From positions 1-16,711 of the forward strand of contig DAJW01000090.1 of assembly GCA_002496485.1 (NCBI GenBank): 16,711 bases of DNA. The letters run 5' to 3'. Shown one piece after another: positions 1-7,324 of this stretch. The notes beneath the pieces were generated by a model. It saw only the letters and a program-made list of their open reading frames with translations, had not been told where the DNA came from and made no database searches. The DNA is from Euryarchaeota archaeon UBA36 (GTDB taxonomy: Archaea; Thermoplasmatota; Poseidoniia; Poseidoniales; Thalassarchaeaceae). Every line of letters begins with the position of its first letter. Within the stretch, counting starts at the first letter, position 1. The position numbers and the translations under genes are program-made.

Positions 1-485
1 GTACCGCCTAACTCTATCACACATGCATCCGGACTTTTTCCATTACCATCACTAGGAATTTGAGATACTCTTTCTATCCAATCTTGAATTTCATCCGTTA
101 TATGGGGGATAACTTGCACAGTCTTACCAAGATAGTCGCCACGTCTTTCTTTTTGGATTACAGAATCATACACTTTCCCTGTAGTGATATTATTGTCTTT
201 TGTTAAACTAATATCTAAGAATCTTTCATAATTTCCTAAATCTAAATCCACTTCGCCACCATCGTCTAATACGAAAACCTCTCCATGTTCAAAAGGAGAC
301 ATTGTTCCCGCATCTGTGTTCAAATAAGGATCAATTTTGACCGCAGTTACTCTTAATCCGGCACTTTTTAACAATACTCCAATACTACTGGCAGTAACTC
401 CCTTACCTAATCCAGAAAGAACTCCGCCCGTGACCACCACATATTTCATACTATCAACGGGGTTGTTAGCAGTTGCCCAAGGCAT
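1..485 (-). CDS. pyrG: CTP synthase, N-terminal part (3' end outside window)
   Basis: CTP synthase makes CTP from UTP, ATP and glutamine in the cytoplasm, the last step of pyrimidine nucleotide synthesis. Only the synthetase-domain start is present. Reading leftward, the translation shows the family P-loop (GGVLSGLGKG), KIDPYLNTDAGTMSP, HGEVFVLDDGGEVDLDLGNYERF, and the NITTGKVY and ERRGDYLGKTVQVIPH segments, ending near VIELGG. The glutamine amidotransferase domain lies beyond base 1. Two in-frame ATG codons are possible. The one at 485 adds 12 residues (MPWATANNPVDS) before the usual family start MKYVVVTGG at 449. A TATA-like AT-rich stretch at about 502-512 lies 20-27 nt before 485 and mildly favours the longer form as a leaderless transcript. 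The gene is divergent from the threonine dehydrogenase gene. Family assignment is very secure; the exact start is not. Confidence 0.96.
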   Translation of the reverse strand, partial: MPWATANNPVDSMKYVVVTGGVLSGLGKGVTASSIGVLLKSAGLRVTAVKIDPYLNTDAGTMSPFEHGEVFVLDDGGEVDLDLGNYERFLDISLTKDNNITTGKVYDSVIQKERRGDYLGKTVQVIPHITDEIQDWIERVSQIPSDGNGKSPDACVIELGG

Positions 486-501
486 ATGAATATTGGCTTG
501 A

Positions 502-512
502 ATATTAATATC
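502..512 (-). promoter_or_regulatory. Possible TATA box of pyrG
   Basis: On the minus strand this reads as an AT-rich stretch (GATATTAATATT) centred about 22 nt upstream of the ATG at 485, close to the spacing expected for leaderless archaeal transcripts. The surrounding 70-nt gap (486-555) is AT-rich throughout, so the call is weak. Confidence 0.35.
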
Positions 513-555
513 AATAATACTTTAATTTCAAGTATCTATACATTTAGGATAATGT

Positions 556-1512
556 GTGAATTCGTACGAGGGACCTAAAATTTTGGTTACGGGCGCACTT
601 GGTCAAATAGGTACTGATCTAACAGTAGCTCTCAGAGAAAAATATGGCCCGAATCAAGTAATCGCTACCGATATACGGAAAATCACTAATCATCCTTCAA
701 TAAACAACGGAATTTTTCAGAACTTAGATGTTCTGGACACCCAGAATCTAGTTGAGGTTTGCAAGAAAAATGATATTGAAATAATTTATCATTTAGCTGC
801 CATACTTTCTGCAGTCGGGGAGCAAAATCCAGAGAAGTGTAGGAAAGTAAATATCGACGGAACTATTTCAATACTTGAAGCAGCCAGATTATGCTCTCTT
901 CGCGTTTTCGTACCTTCATCTATAGCCGTTTTTGGTCCAGATTGTCCTAGTCATGCACTCCAATCATCCCCACTAAATCCGACAACAGTATATGGTCAAA
1001 CCAAAGTTATAGGGGAAAAATTAGCTAAAGAATATTGGGAAAATCATAACGTAGATACAAGAGGAATAAGATATCCTGGCCTGATTTCTTACAAGTCTCC
1101 ACCAGGAGGCGGTACTACCGATTATGCTGTAGAAATATTCCATTCTGCAATTAATCATGGCCATTATGAATTCTTTGTTAAACCAGATACTAGACTCCCC
1201 ATGCTATACATGGATGATGCAATAAATGCTACATTATCATTAATGGATAGTCCGTCTAAATTATTAGGAAAATATAGGTCAGGATTTAACATTTCAGGAT
1301 TTTCATTTACAGCTCAAGAATTAGCAGTAAAAATAGCGGAAAGAATTGAAGGTTTCACTTACAGTTTTGTACCAGATAATAGACAAAAAATAGCCGATTC
1401 ATGGCCTGATTCCATAGATGACTCAGTCTCTAGAGAGGAATGGAATTGGCATCCAAAATTCGACTTAGATTCCATGATTGATGCAATGTTTGAAGGAATT
1501 GTAGGGGCTTAA
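556..1512 (+). CDS. tdh: L-threonine 3-dehydrogenase, SDR (NAD-dependent epimerase-like) type
   Basis: Likely oxidises L-threonine with NAD+ to 2-amino-3-ketobutyrate, the entry to threonine breakdown to glycine. The 318-residue protein is an extended short-chain dehydrogenase. It has a Rossmann glycine motif GALGQIG at residues 13-19, a conserved NIDGTISILEAAR stretch near 99-111, a serine pair in VPSSIAVFG (119-127), and the catalytic YxxxK as Y146/K150. The signature RYPGLISYKSPPGGGTTDYA (172-191) and the following AVEIFHSAI and LPMLYMDDAI are typical of SDR-type threonine dehydrogenases rather than UDP-glucose epimerases. The start is GTG at 556: a stop codon (550-552) lies just upstream in frame and the next ATG is far inside the protein. 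The partner ligase (2-amino-3-ketobutyrate CoA ligase) is not in the window. The 3' end overlaps the convergent thermosome gene by 4 nt. Confidence 0.9.
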   Translation: MNSYEGPKILVTGALGQIGTDLTVALREKYGPNQVIATDIRKITNHPSINNGIFQNLDVLDTQNLVEVCKKNDIEIIYHLAAILSAVGEQNPEKCRKVNIDGTISILEAARLCSLRVFVPSSIAVFGPDCPSHALQSSPLNPTTVYGQTKVIGEKLAKEYWENHNVDTRGIRYPGLISYKSPPGGGTTDYAVEIFHSAINHGHYEFFVKPDTRLPMLYMDDAINATLSLMDSPSKLLGKYRSGFNISGFSFTAQELAVKIAERIEGFTYSFVPDNRQKIADSWPDSIDDSVSREEWNWHPKFDLDSMIDAMFEGIVGA

Positions 1513-3101
1513 TCTTCGTCAGTTTCCCAATCGGGAGTAACAATTTCGGTTTTCGCCCAGAGAATATCATCAATTCTAAGAATACCAATTACAGCCTCAG
1601 TCGCCTCAATAATTGATTGCCTGAATACAAATGATGGTTCAAGAACTCCACTTTTTTCCATATCTACATTACTACCATCATGAATATTTAATCCAATCCA
1701 AGAGCCACTATTTGTTTGTTCAGCAGAAAGGGAAAGTATTGAATTTACTGGATCAAATCCAGAATTTTCTGCCAAAACTCTAGGTATAATTTCTAGTGAT
1801 GCCGCAAATGCATCAATTGCCAATTGCTCTCTACCAGAATGAGTATGTGCAAAATTCCTGAGATGTCTAGCAAGATGAGATTGAATTGCCCCTCCGCCTG
1901 GTAAAATCTCAGATTCGATATTAAGCCTCGAAGCCACTCCAAGAGCATCATCAAATGCTCTCTCTACCTCTTCACGTTTTTCAGGAGTAGTTCCTCGAAT
2001 TGCAATAGTCATTCCACCAGAATTAGTACCTAAAATTGTTGTATATTTTACCTCTGAAATAATTTTTTCATATCTTCTTGCATAATTTCCAATATCCGAG
2101 CTTTCAAGTTTCGAGATATCTCTAATAATTTTAGCTCCAGTTACCAAACTAAGTAATTCAATATCATCTCTTTCAAACCTCCTGTAAGCTACAATACCGG
2201 AATTTGTAAGCAGCGAAATAGCATCATCTGATATGCCGTCTCTAACAATTAACAAATCAACTTCTTCATCAACTAATTTTCTAACTTGAATCGCTATTTT
2301 CTCCCTACTTCGCTTATGAAAATCTTCCATTACTCCAAGAGAATTAATTTCAATTTCTGCATCAATATCCAATTTTTCATTTTCCAGTCCACCGTCAATA
2401 ATCACAACTCTGCCATTATTAGAATCTGAATTTGAGGATATATCAACTCTAGTTTTTGCTATCATTAAACCATGAATTAAATCTGTGTCAGTCACAGTTC
2501 CTTCCTTTAGTTGAAGCCTCTTGACTCTTATTCTCTCAGAATCGGTTGAATTTTCTGAATAATCTAAATTATTTGCTGCTTCAATAGCTAGAAAAGCTAA
2601 TCTTTCTCCTAATGCAGAATCAACTTTTCCCGATAGTACTGTCTTAACTATATTATTTATTTGAGATTCATCTACTTTCTTGGAATGTAATTTTATTTGC
2701 TCTAAACATTCATTTAGAGCGAGCTCCAATCCTCGAATAATAATAGTTGGATGAACTCCCAATTTTACTAAATCCAATGAATTTTGTAGCATCTCTGAAA
2801 TTATTAAAATTGTAGTAGTTGTTCCATCTCTAACTGTTCGATCTTGAGATAATGTGGCCCCAATCAATAATCTAGCTGTTGGATGATCAATCTTTGCTTT
2901 ATCTAGAATAGTAACTCCATCATTTGTAACAGTAATCTCACCATTCTCACTTACTAGCATCTTATCGAGGCCATTTGGGCCAAGTGTCGATCTGACTGCT
3001 CCCGCTAATGCTGATGCAGTCTTAATATTGTTAATCAGGGCAGATTTACCAACTAATCTTTCGGTATCATCTAACGCCAGACTCTCTTCAGATTCCACCA
3101 C
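1509..3101 (-). CDS. ths: Divergent group II chaperonin (thermosome) subunit
   Basis: An ATP-driven folding chaperonin subunit that would assemble into double-ring thermosomes in the cytoplasm. At 530 residues it is slightly shorter than usual. Equatorial-domain motifs are visible: TLGPNGLDKMLV (39-50), NDGVTIL (60-66), DGTTTT (92-97), PGGGA (401-405) and the C-terminal ILRIDDIL (507-514). D92 (catalytic Asp of the GDGTT motif) and D385 are kept. The glycine before D92 is replaced by arginine (VRDGTT), and the apical and intermediate regions (about 200-350) are quite unlike standard thermosomes. The C-terminus is acidic (DWETDED) without the common Gly/Met-rich tail. The start is a GTG at 3101 (a second GTG follows directly). 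A TATA-like TTTCAAAAC lies about 28 nt upstream, so the transcript is probably leaderless. It is divergent from an hsp20-like/dnaK pair. Probably one of several thermosome paralogues in the genome. Confidence 0.92.
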   Translation of the reverse strand: MVESEESLALDDTERLVGKSALINNIKTASALAGAVRSTLGPNGLDKMLVSENGEITVTNDGVTILDKAKIDHPTARLLIGATLSQDRTVRDGTTTTILIISEMLQNSLDLVKLGVHPTIIIRGLELALNECLEQIKLHSKKVDESQINNIVKTVLSGKVDSALGERLAFLAIEAANNLDYSENSTDSERIRVKRLQLKEGTVTDTDLIHGLMIAKTRVDISSNSDSNNGRVVIIDGGLENEKLDIDAEIEINSLGVMEDFHKRSREKIAIQVRKLVDEEVDLLIVRDGISDDAISLLTNSGIVAYRRFERDDIELLSLVTGAKIIRDISKLESSDIGNYARRYEKIISEVKYTTILGTNSGGMTIAIRGTTPEKREEVERAFDDALGVASRLNIESEILPGGGAIQSHLARHLRNFAHTHSGREQLAIDAFAASLEIIPRVLAENSGFDPVNSILSLSAEQTNSGSWIGLNIHDGSNVDMEKSGVLEPSFVFRQSIIEATEAVIGILRIDDILWAKTEIVTPDWETDED

Positions 3102-3124
3102 GATACCAACCGAAACAAAGTTAC

Positions 3125-3133
3125 GTTTTGAAA
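3125..3133 (-). promoter_or_regulatory. TATA-like box of the thermosome gene
   Basis: Minus-strand TTTCAAAAC is centred about 28 nt upstream of the GTG at 3101, the spacing expected for TBP-directed leaderless transcription. It coincides with one arm of the inverted repeat at 3126-3154. Confidence 0.5.
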
Positions 3134-3154
3134 CCCTTCATAGAATTTTCAAAA
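3126..3154. repeat. Inverted repeat in the divergent chaperone promoter
   Basis: TTTTGAAA at 3126-3133 and its exact reverse complement TTTCAAAA at 3147-3154 are separated by 13 nt, so the arm centres are 21 bp apart, about two helical turns. One arm coincides with the thermosome TATA-like box. Such placement suits a repressor or activator dimer site controlling the chaperonin. The sequence is AT-rich, so chance occurrence cannot be excluded. Confidence 0.4.
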
Positions 3155-3203
3155 AAATCATGATATTTCTTCCGTGCTATTCAAATACCTCCTTATGTTC
3201 GCA

Positions 3204-3211
3204 CTATACAA
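3204..3211 (+). promoter_or_regulatory. TATA-like box of the hsp20-like/dnaK unit
   Basis: CTATACAA is centred about 27 nt before the ATG at 3234. This spacing supports that ATG as a leaderless start over the upstream in-frame ATG at 3174, which lies upstream of the box. Confidence 0.5.
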
Positions 3212-3233
3212 CCAACGGTTGACTAGTGATATT

Positions 3234-3830
3234 ATGGAAGATAATAATAGTGATGATATAGATCAAAAAATTCTCGAGGAAATGGCTAGAGTATTCGAAC
3301 AAATGGGAATGCCGGTTGATATCAATATATTGAAAGCTATGTTTGAACAAGTCAGAAGTCAGTTTGAAGATATGGGATTCGATTTAAACAAAGTCGAAAT
3401 GGGAAAAGTAGGAGTAAATGAAAATCCCGAAGATTTTGTTAAACGTATGGAATCGACTTTTGACTCCTCTGATGGATTTGGAGATTTTTTGAAAAAAATG
3501 GGCGTCAATATCAACGTACAAAAGTCAGAACCAGAGATAAAGGTAAATATCGATGACCAAAATCAAGACTTGGAAGATGAATATATTCCAGATGAGGATG
3601 TTTATATCTATGAAAAGAATATGAATGTCATGATTGATATTTCTAAATTTACTGAAGTAAACTCTGATAATCTTGAAATTAGCTTAACTGGTCATGGAGA
3701 AGTAATTCAATTACTTCGTACTACCCAACTTAGGCCATTTAAAGCGTATATATTACCCAGAATTGCAAAAGGACAACCATCTTGGTCATTAAATAATGGA
3801 ATTTTGGACATTACATTCGAACTTCAATAG
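3234..3830 (+). CDS. Small heat-shock (Hsp20/alpha-crystallin-like) domain protein
   Basis: A probable small chaperone or chaperone cofactor of 198 residues. The N-terminal third (about 1-95) is acidic, predicted helical and methionine-rich, with no family that I recognise. Residues 98-122 are a charged acidic linker. The C-terminal region (about 122-197) has the beta-strand pattern of the Hsp20/CS fold: VYIYEKNMNVMIDIS, DNLEISLTGHGEVIQLL, FKAYILPR, and the characteristic final NNGILDITFEL, comparable to the NGVLxIxxxK strand of alpha-crystallin proteins. The C-terminal IxI/V extension is missing. The start was set at ATG 3234 from the TATA box at 3204-3211; a longer in-frame reading from 3174 would run through that promoter. 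DnaK follows after 28 nt on the same strand, so the two are probably co-transcribed. Assignment to a specific Hsp20 or CS subfamily is uncertain. Confidence 0.7.
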   Translation: MEDNNSDDIDQKILEEMARVFEQMGMPVDINILKAMFEQVRSQFEDMGFDLNKVEMGKVGVNENPEDFVKRMESTFDSSDGFGDFLKKMGVNINVQKSEPEIKVNIDDQNQDLEDEYIPDEDVYIYEKNMNVMIDISKFTEVNSDNLEISLTGHGEVIQLLRTTQLRPFKAYILPRIAKGQPSWSLNNGILDITFELQ

Positions 3831-3844
3831 TAAGAAGCGAAAAT

Positions 3845-3848
3845 AGGA
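3845..3848 (+). promoter_or_regulatory. Weak Shine-Dalgarno-like AGGA before dnaK
   Basis: AGGA lies 10 nt before the ATG at 3859. No TATA-like box stands at the usual distance in the 28-nt gap, so DnaK is probably translated from the hsp20-like transcript. This position supports ATG 3859 as the start rather than the TTG at 3850. Confidence 0.35.
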
Positions 3849-3858
3849 ATTGATAAAA

Positions 3859-5736
3859 ATGAGTACACCTGTAATTGGAATAGACTTGGGAACTACAAAC
3901 AGCTGCGTCGCAACAATCGAAGGAGGGAAGGCAGTTGTCATCCCTAACTCCGAAGGTTCGAGGACTACACCAAGCGTAGTCGCCTTCTCAAAAGAAGGAG
4001 AGCGATTAGTCGGAGTTACTGCTAAGAGACAAGCAGTAACGAACTCCGAGAGGACAGTAATTTCTGTTAAGAGAGAAATGGGAACTGAATGGACAAAAGA
4101 AATTGATGGAGAAAAATACTCACCTCAAGAGATTTCAGCCTTTGTGTTGCAAAAATTAAAGTCAGATGCAGAAGAATACCTTGGAAAAGAAGTTAATCAA
4201 GCTGTAATTACTTGCCCTGCTTACTTCTCCGATGCCCAAAGAAAAGCTACAAAAGATGCTGGACGTATTGCTGGATTGGAAGTTCTACGAATTATCAATG
4301 AACCTACTGCGGCAGCTTTGGCTTATGGCGTAGATAAGGACGATGATCAAACTATTCTAGTGTACGATTTAGGAGGAGGGACATTTGATGTTTCAATTCT
4401 TGAGATATATCAAGTCGATGGACAACCTCAGATTGAGGTAAAAGCTACTAGTGGTGATAATAGACTTGGAGGAGATGATTTTGATGATGTTATAATTAAA
4501 TGGGTTATTTCTGAATTTAAGAAGTCAACTGGAATTGATCTATCAAAGGATTTACAGGCAGTTAGCAGAATTAGAGAGGCGTCCGAAAAGGCTAAGATAG
4601 AACTTTCAGGAACACCAACCACTCAAATAAATCTCCCATTTATCACAATGAACGATGGCCAGCCAGAACACTTGGATATGTCATTATCGCGTTCAAAATT
4701 TGAAAAACTAATTTCAAACCTTATTGAAAAGACCATGGCTCCGACGAGACAGGCAATGAAAGATTCTGGAGTTAAGAAAGGTAGTGTAGACAAGGTTTTG
4801 TTAGTGGGCGGATCAACGAGAGTTCCAGCAGTGCAGTCAGCCATTGAAAAGGAAGTGGGAAAAGCTCCATTCAAAGGCATTAATCCTGATGAAGCTGTAG
4901 CTATGGGTGCTGCACTTCAAGCTGGAATTATTGTAGGTGACGAAGGCGTTACGGACGTCCTACTACTCGATGTCACCCCCCTCACACTGGGAATAGAAAC
5001 CCTAGGCGGAGTCACTACTACAATGATAGAAAGAAATACAACTATTCCATCTAGGAAATCAGAGACTTTCTCCACAGCAGCCGACAATCAACCAGCAGTT
5101 GAAGTACATGTATTACAGGGAGAAAGAGAATTTGCAAAAGATAACATCACACTGGGTCGATTTCATCTTACTGGAATTCCCGCCGCACCAAGGGGTATTC
5201 CTCAAATAGAGGTTACTTTCGATATCGACGCAAACGGAATCGTCAATGTTTCTGCTAAGGATTTAGGGACCGGAGCCGAACAATCGATAAAAATTGAAAG
5301 TCAGACATCACTTTCAGAAGATGAAATTCAACAGAAAATTTCTGAAGCAGAAAAATTTGCTGATGAAGATAAGAAGAAAAAATCGAAAGTAGAGTTAAGA
5401 AATGCAGCAGATAGTGTTGTCTATCAGACAAAAAAGATGTTAGATGATGCCGGTGAAAAACTCACTGAAGAAGACAAGGAGCCGGTGACAGCTAAACTAG
5501 ACGAGCTAGAATCGTTAATTATCAAGGATGATAAATTAATCGATTTAGAAGAAATAGATGAGGCCTCAATTCAAGCAAAGATGAGTGAATTAGAACAATC
5601 AATGCATAGCATATCTACAAAATTATATGAAGCTGCAGCAGCTGAAGTTTCGGATGAAAGTTCCAATGAAAATAATGAAACTGATGATGTCGTAGAAGCT
5701 GACTTCGAAGTAGTAGATTCTGAGGATGAAGATTAG
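3859..5736 (+). CDS. dnaK: Molecular chaperone DnaK (Hsp70)
   Basis: ATP-dependent Hsp70 chaperone that binds unfolded peptides in the cytoplasm. The 625-residue protein has the full family layout. The ATPase domain shows IGIDLGTTNS (6-15), a catalytic lysine in ISVKREMG (K71), RIINEPTAAALAYG (144-157), YDLGGGTFDVS (169-179) and LLVGGSTRVP. The interdomain linker is DVLLLDVTPLTLG, followed by a substrate-binding beta domain (TLGRFHLTGIP, VTFDIDANGIVNVSAKD) and a helical lid. The acidic tail DDVVEADFEVVDSEDED resembles the bacterial DDVVDAEFEEV end. It lacks the roughly 24-residue N-terminal insert of Gram-negative DnaK, as is usual for archaeal and Gram-positive forms. Archaeal dnaK is generally considered acquired from bacteria. 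The usual partners grpE and dnaJ are absent from this window; an Hsp20-like gene sits upstream instead. ATG 3859 gives the normal N-terminus. Confidence 0.98.
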   Translation: MSTPVIGIDLGTTNSCVATIEGGKAVVIPNSEGSRTTPSVVAFSKEGERLVGVTAKRQAVTNSERTVISVKREMGTEWTKEIDGEKYSPQEISAFVLQKLKSDAEEYLGKEVNQAVITCPAYFSDAQRKATKDAGRIAGLEVLRIINEPTAAALAYGVDKDDDQTILVYDLGGGTFDVSILEIYQVDGQPQIEVKATSGDNRLGGDDFDDVIIKWVISEFKKSTGIDLSKDLQAVSRIREASEKAKIELSGTPTTQINLPFITMNDGQPEHLDMSLSRSKFEKLISNLIEKTMAPTRQAMKDSGVKKGSVDKVLLVGGSTRVPAVQSAIEKEVGKAPFKGINPDEAVAMGAALQAGIIVGDEGVTDVLLLDVTPLTLGIETLGGVTTTMIERNTTIPSRKSETFSTAADNQPAVEVHVLQGEREFAKDNITLGRFHLTGIPAAPRGIPQIEVTFDIDANGIVNVSAKDLGTGAEQSIKIESQTSLSEDEIQQKISEAEKFADEDKKKKSKVELRNAADSVVYQTKKMLDDAGEKLTEEDKEPVTAKLDELESLIIKDDKLIDLEEIDEASIQAKMSELEQSMHSISTKLYEAAAAEVSDESSNENNETDDVVEADFEVVDSEDED

Positions 5737-5737
5737 T

Positions 5738-7261
5738 TTATTCGTTACTGATTAGCTCAAAAAGCGTCCTAACATGAACTCCAGATACTCCATACTGGAA
5801 AAGAGGATTTATTGCTTCGGATCTAGCTTTTGATCCTGGCCCCCATGCAGTACCAGCAATATCTAAATGAGCCCACGGGATTTTATCTCCATCTTCATCA
5901 AAATTTCTATTTGGTACAAAAAATTCTAGAAATGATGCAGCACTGTTTGAAGAACCCGCACGTCCACCGATTGAACCGTTTCTGATATCTGCAAAGGCTG
6001 AATCAGTCATATATTTACGAAACTGAGAATTTAATGGCATTCTCCAAATGGGCTCACCACATTTCTCAGCCGCAGATTTAAGTCTATTCGCTAACTTATC
6101 ATTATTTGACCACATTCCAGAAATTTGATTTCCTAGGGCTACTACAATAGCTCCAGTTAGGGTGGCTAAATCAATTATATAGTCAGGATTGAATTCACCA
6201 GCTTTCCACAACCCATCAGCTAAGACATTCCTCCCTTCAGCATCCGTGCTAAAAACTTCAACTGTCTTTCCTGAATATGTCTTGAATACATCTCCTGGTC
6301 TATATGAACCTGAACCTGGCATATTTTCTGCCAAGCATAATATGCCATTTACACGTCTTTTATATCCAGTAGATTGCAAAGCTTCCATCAAACCAAAAAC
6401 TGTAGCAGCTCCACACATATCGTACTTCATATCCCACATTTTATTGGTAGGCTTTATCGATATACCTCCAGTATCAAAAGTAATTCCCTTACCTACGATA
6501 CAAGGCCTCTTTAATCCCTCATCAGAATCGGGATTTAGAGTAATCAATACCATACACGGCTTCTTATCACTACCCTTTCCAACATTAATCAGACCACCCA
6601 TTCCTAATTGCTGTAATTTTTCCCAATCAATAACTTCAACTTCTATATTTTTCCTAGTGGATGACCATTCTTCAATTCTCCTAGCAAATTCCATAGGATA
6701 TAATACATTAGCGGGCTCATTACCTAAATCTCTGGCCAAATGAACTCCACCGACTATCGAATTAGTTATTTTCAATTTCAACTTCAAATCATCTTGATAT
6801 CTATTATTTGCTTGGAAATCTACATTCCATTGTTCTGAAATGTGGTCATCATCCAAGTCTTGATGTTCAAGAAACTCATAGTCTCTTATCATCATACCTT
6901 CAGCAAAATTATTCATCATTTCAAGATTCCAACCCTTGGTAAATCTTACTTTGACCATTGTTCCTCTTTTCTTGGAAAGAGATGCAATTACTCTCGCACC
7001 AGTATTTCTAAATATCTTGTGAGTAAATTTTTTCTTAGTACCCATTCCAACTAACAAAATCCTACAACCTGGAGTCCAAATAACCATTTTTCTACCACTT
7101 TTTGCATCAAATTCACCGGAAGAAAAAGCCTCTCTGACCAGAGATCTCTGAGTTCTATTTAGTCCCGACAAAGCATTATTTGGAACTTTAGAAACACCTT
7201 CAAAAAAAGGTAAAATCAATTGATTTCCTACTTCACTAAAATTATTAACTGTCCATTCCAT
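5738..7261 (-). CDS. pepA: Leucyl aminopeptidase, peptidase family M17
   Basis: Cytosolic two-metal aminopeptidase that removes N-terminal residues from peptides during protein turnover. Its 507 residues match the family's usual length. The C-terminal catalytic domain is complete: GKGITFDTGGISIKP (257-271) supplies K258, D263 and catalytic K270; KYDMCGAA contains D281; STDAEGRNVLADGL (338-351) supplies D340, E342 and catalytic R344, followed by DLATLTGA. The N-terminal domain (about 1-170) is poorly conserved, as is normal for M17. The stop codon lies 1 nt from the dnaK stop (convergent). The start ATG at 7261 has a TATA-like stretch about 34 nt upstream, implying a short leader. It lies 63 nt downstream of the agmatinase-family gene on the same strand but seems to have its own promoter. 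Whether it acts generally or on special peptides cannot be read from sequence. Confidence 0.96.
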   Translation of the reverse strand: MEWTVNNFSEVGNQLILPFFEGVSKVPNNALSGLNRTQRSLVREAFSSGEFDAKSGRKMVIWTPGCRILLVGMGTKKKFTHKIFRNTGARVIASLSKKRGTMVKVRFTKGWNLEMMNNFAEGMMIRDYEFLEHQDLDDDHISEQWNVDFQANNRYQDDLKLKLKITNSIVGGVHLARDLGNEPANVLYPMEFARRIEEWSSTRKNIEVEVIDWEKLQQLGMGGLINVGKGSDKKPCMVLITLNPDSDEGLKRPCIVGKGITFDTGGISIKPTNKMWDMKYDMCGAATVFGLMEALQSTGYKRRVNGILCLAENMPGSGSYRPGDVFKTYSGKTVEVFSTDAEGRNVLADGLWKAGEFNPDYIIDLATLTGAIVVALGNQISGMWSNNDKLANRLKSAAEKCGEPIWRMPLNSQFRKYMTDSAFADIRNGSIGGRAGSSNSAASFLEFFVPNRNFDEDGDKIPWAHLDIAGTAWGPGSKARSEAINPLFQYGVSGVHVRTLFELISNE

Positions 7262-7289
7262 TATTGCATCAAAGATTGCGATTCAGCCA

Positions 7290-7300
7290 TAATATACAAA
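7290..7300 (-). promoter_or_regulatory. TATA-like box of pepA
   Basis: Minus-strand TTTGTATATTA is centred about 34 nt before the ATG at 7261, placing a start of transcription roughly 5-10 nt before the coding region. It lies in the 63-nt gap after the agmatinase-family gene. Confidence 0.45.
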
Positions 7301-7324
7301 CAATTCCACTCTAAATTTGTAATT

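Noticed and set aside
488..506. Direct repeat GAATATT with 12-bp period before pyrG
   Set aside because: Only two short AT-rich copies; expected by chance in such composition and partly covered by the pyrG TATA-like stretch.
3174..3233. Upstream in-frame ATG of the Hsp20-like gene
   Set aside because: It lies upstream of the TATA-like box at 3204-3211 and would add a hydrophobic stretch (MLFKYLLMFALYNQ) before an acidic cytosolic protein.
3850..3858. TTG start of DnaK, three residues longer
   Set aside because: ATG 3859 gives the normal DnaK N-terminus with AGGA at suitable spacing; TTG adds MIK without family support.
6189..6743. Plus-strand open frame of 184 codons inside the aminopeptidase gene
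   Set aside because: It is fully antisense to the well-supported M17 catalytic domain, its translation is Ser/Pro/Ile-rich with no domain pattern, and it has no promoter-like spacing.
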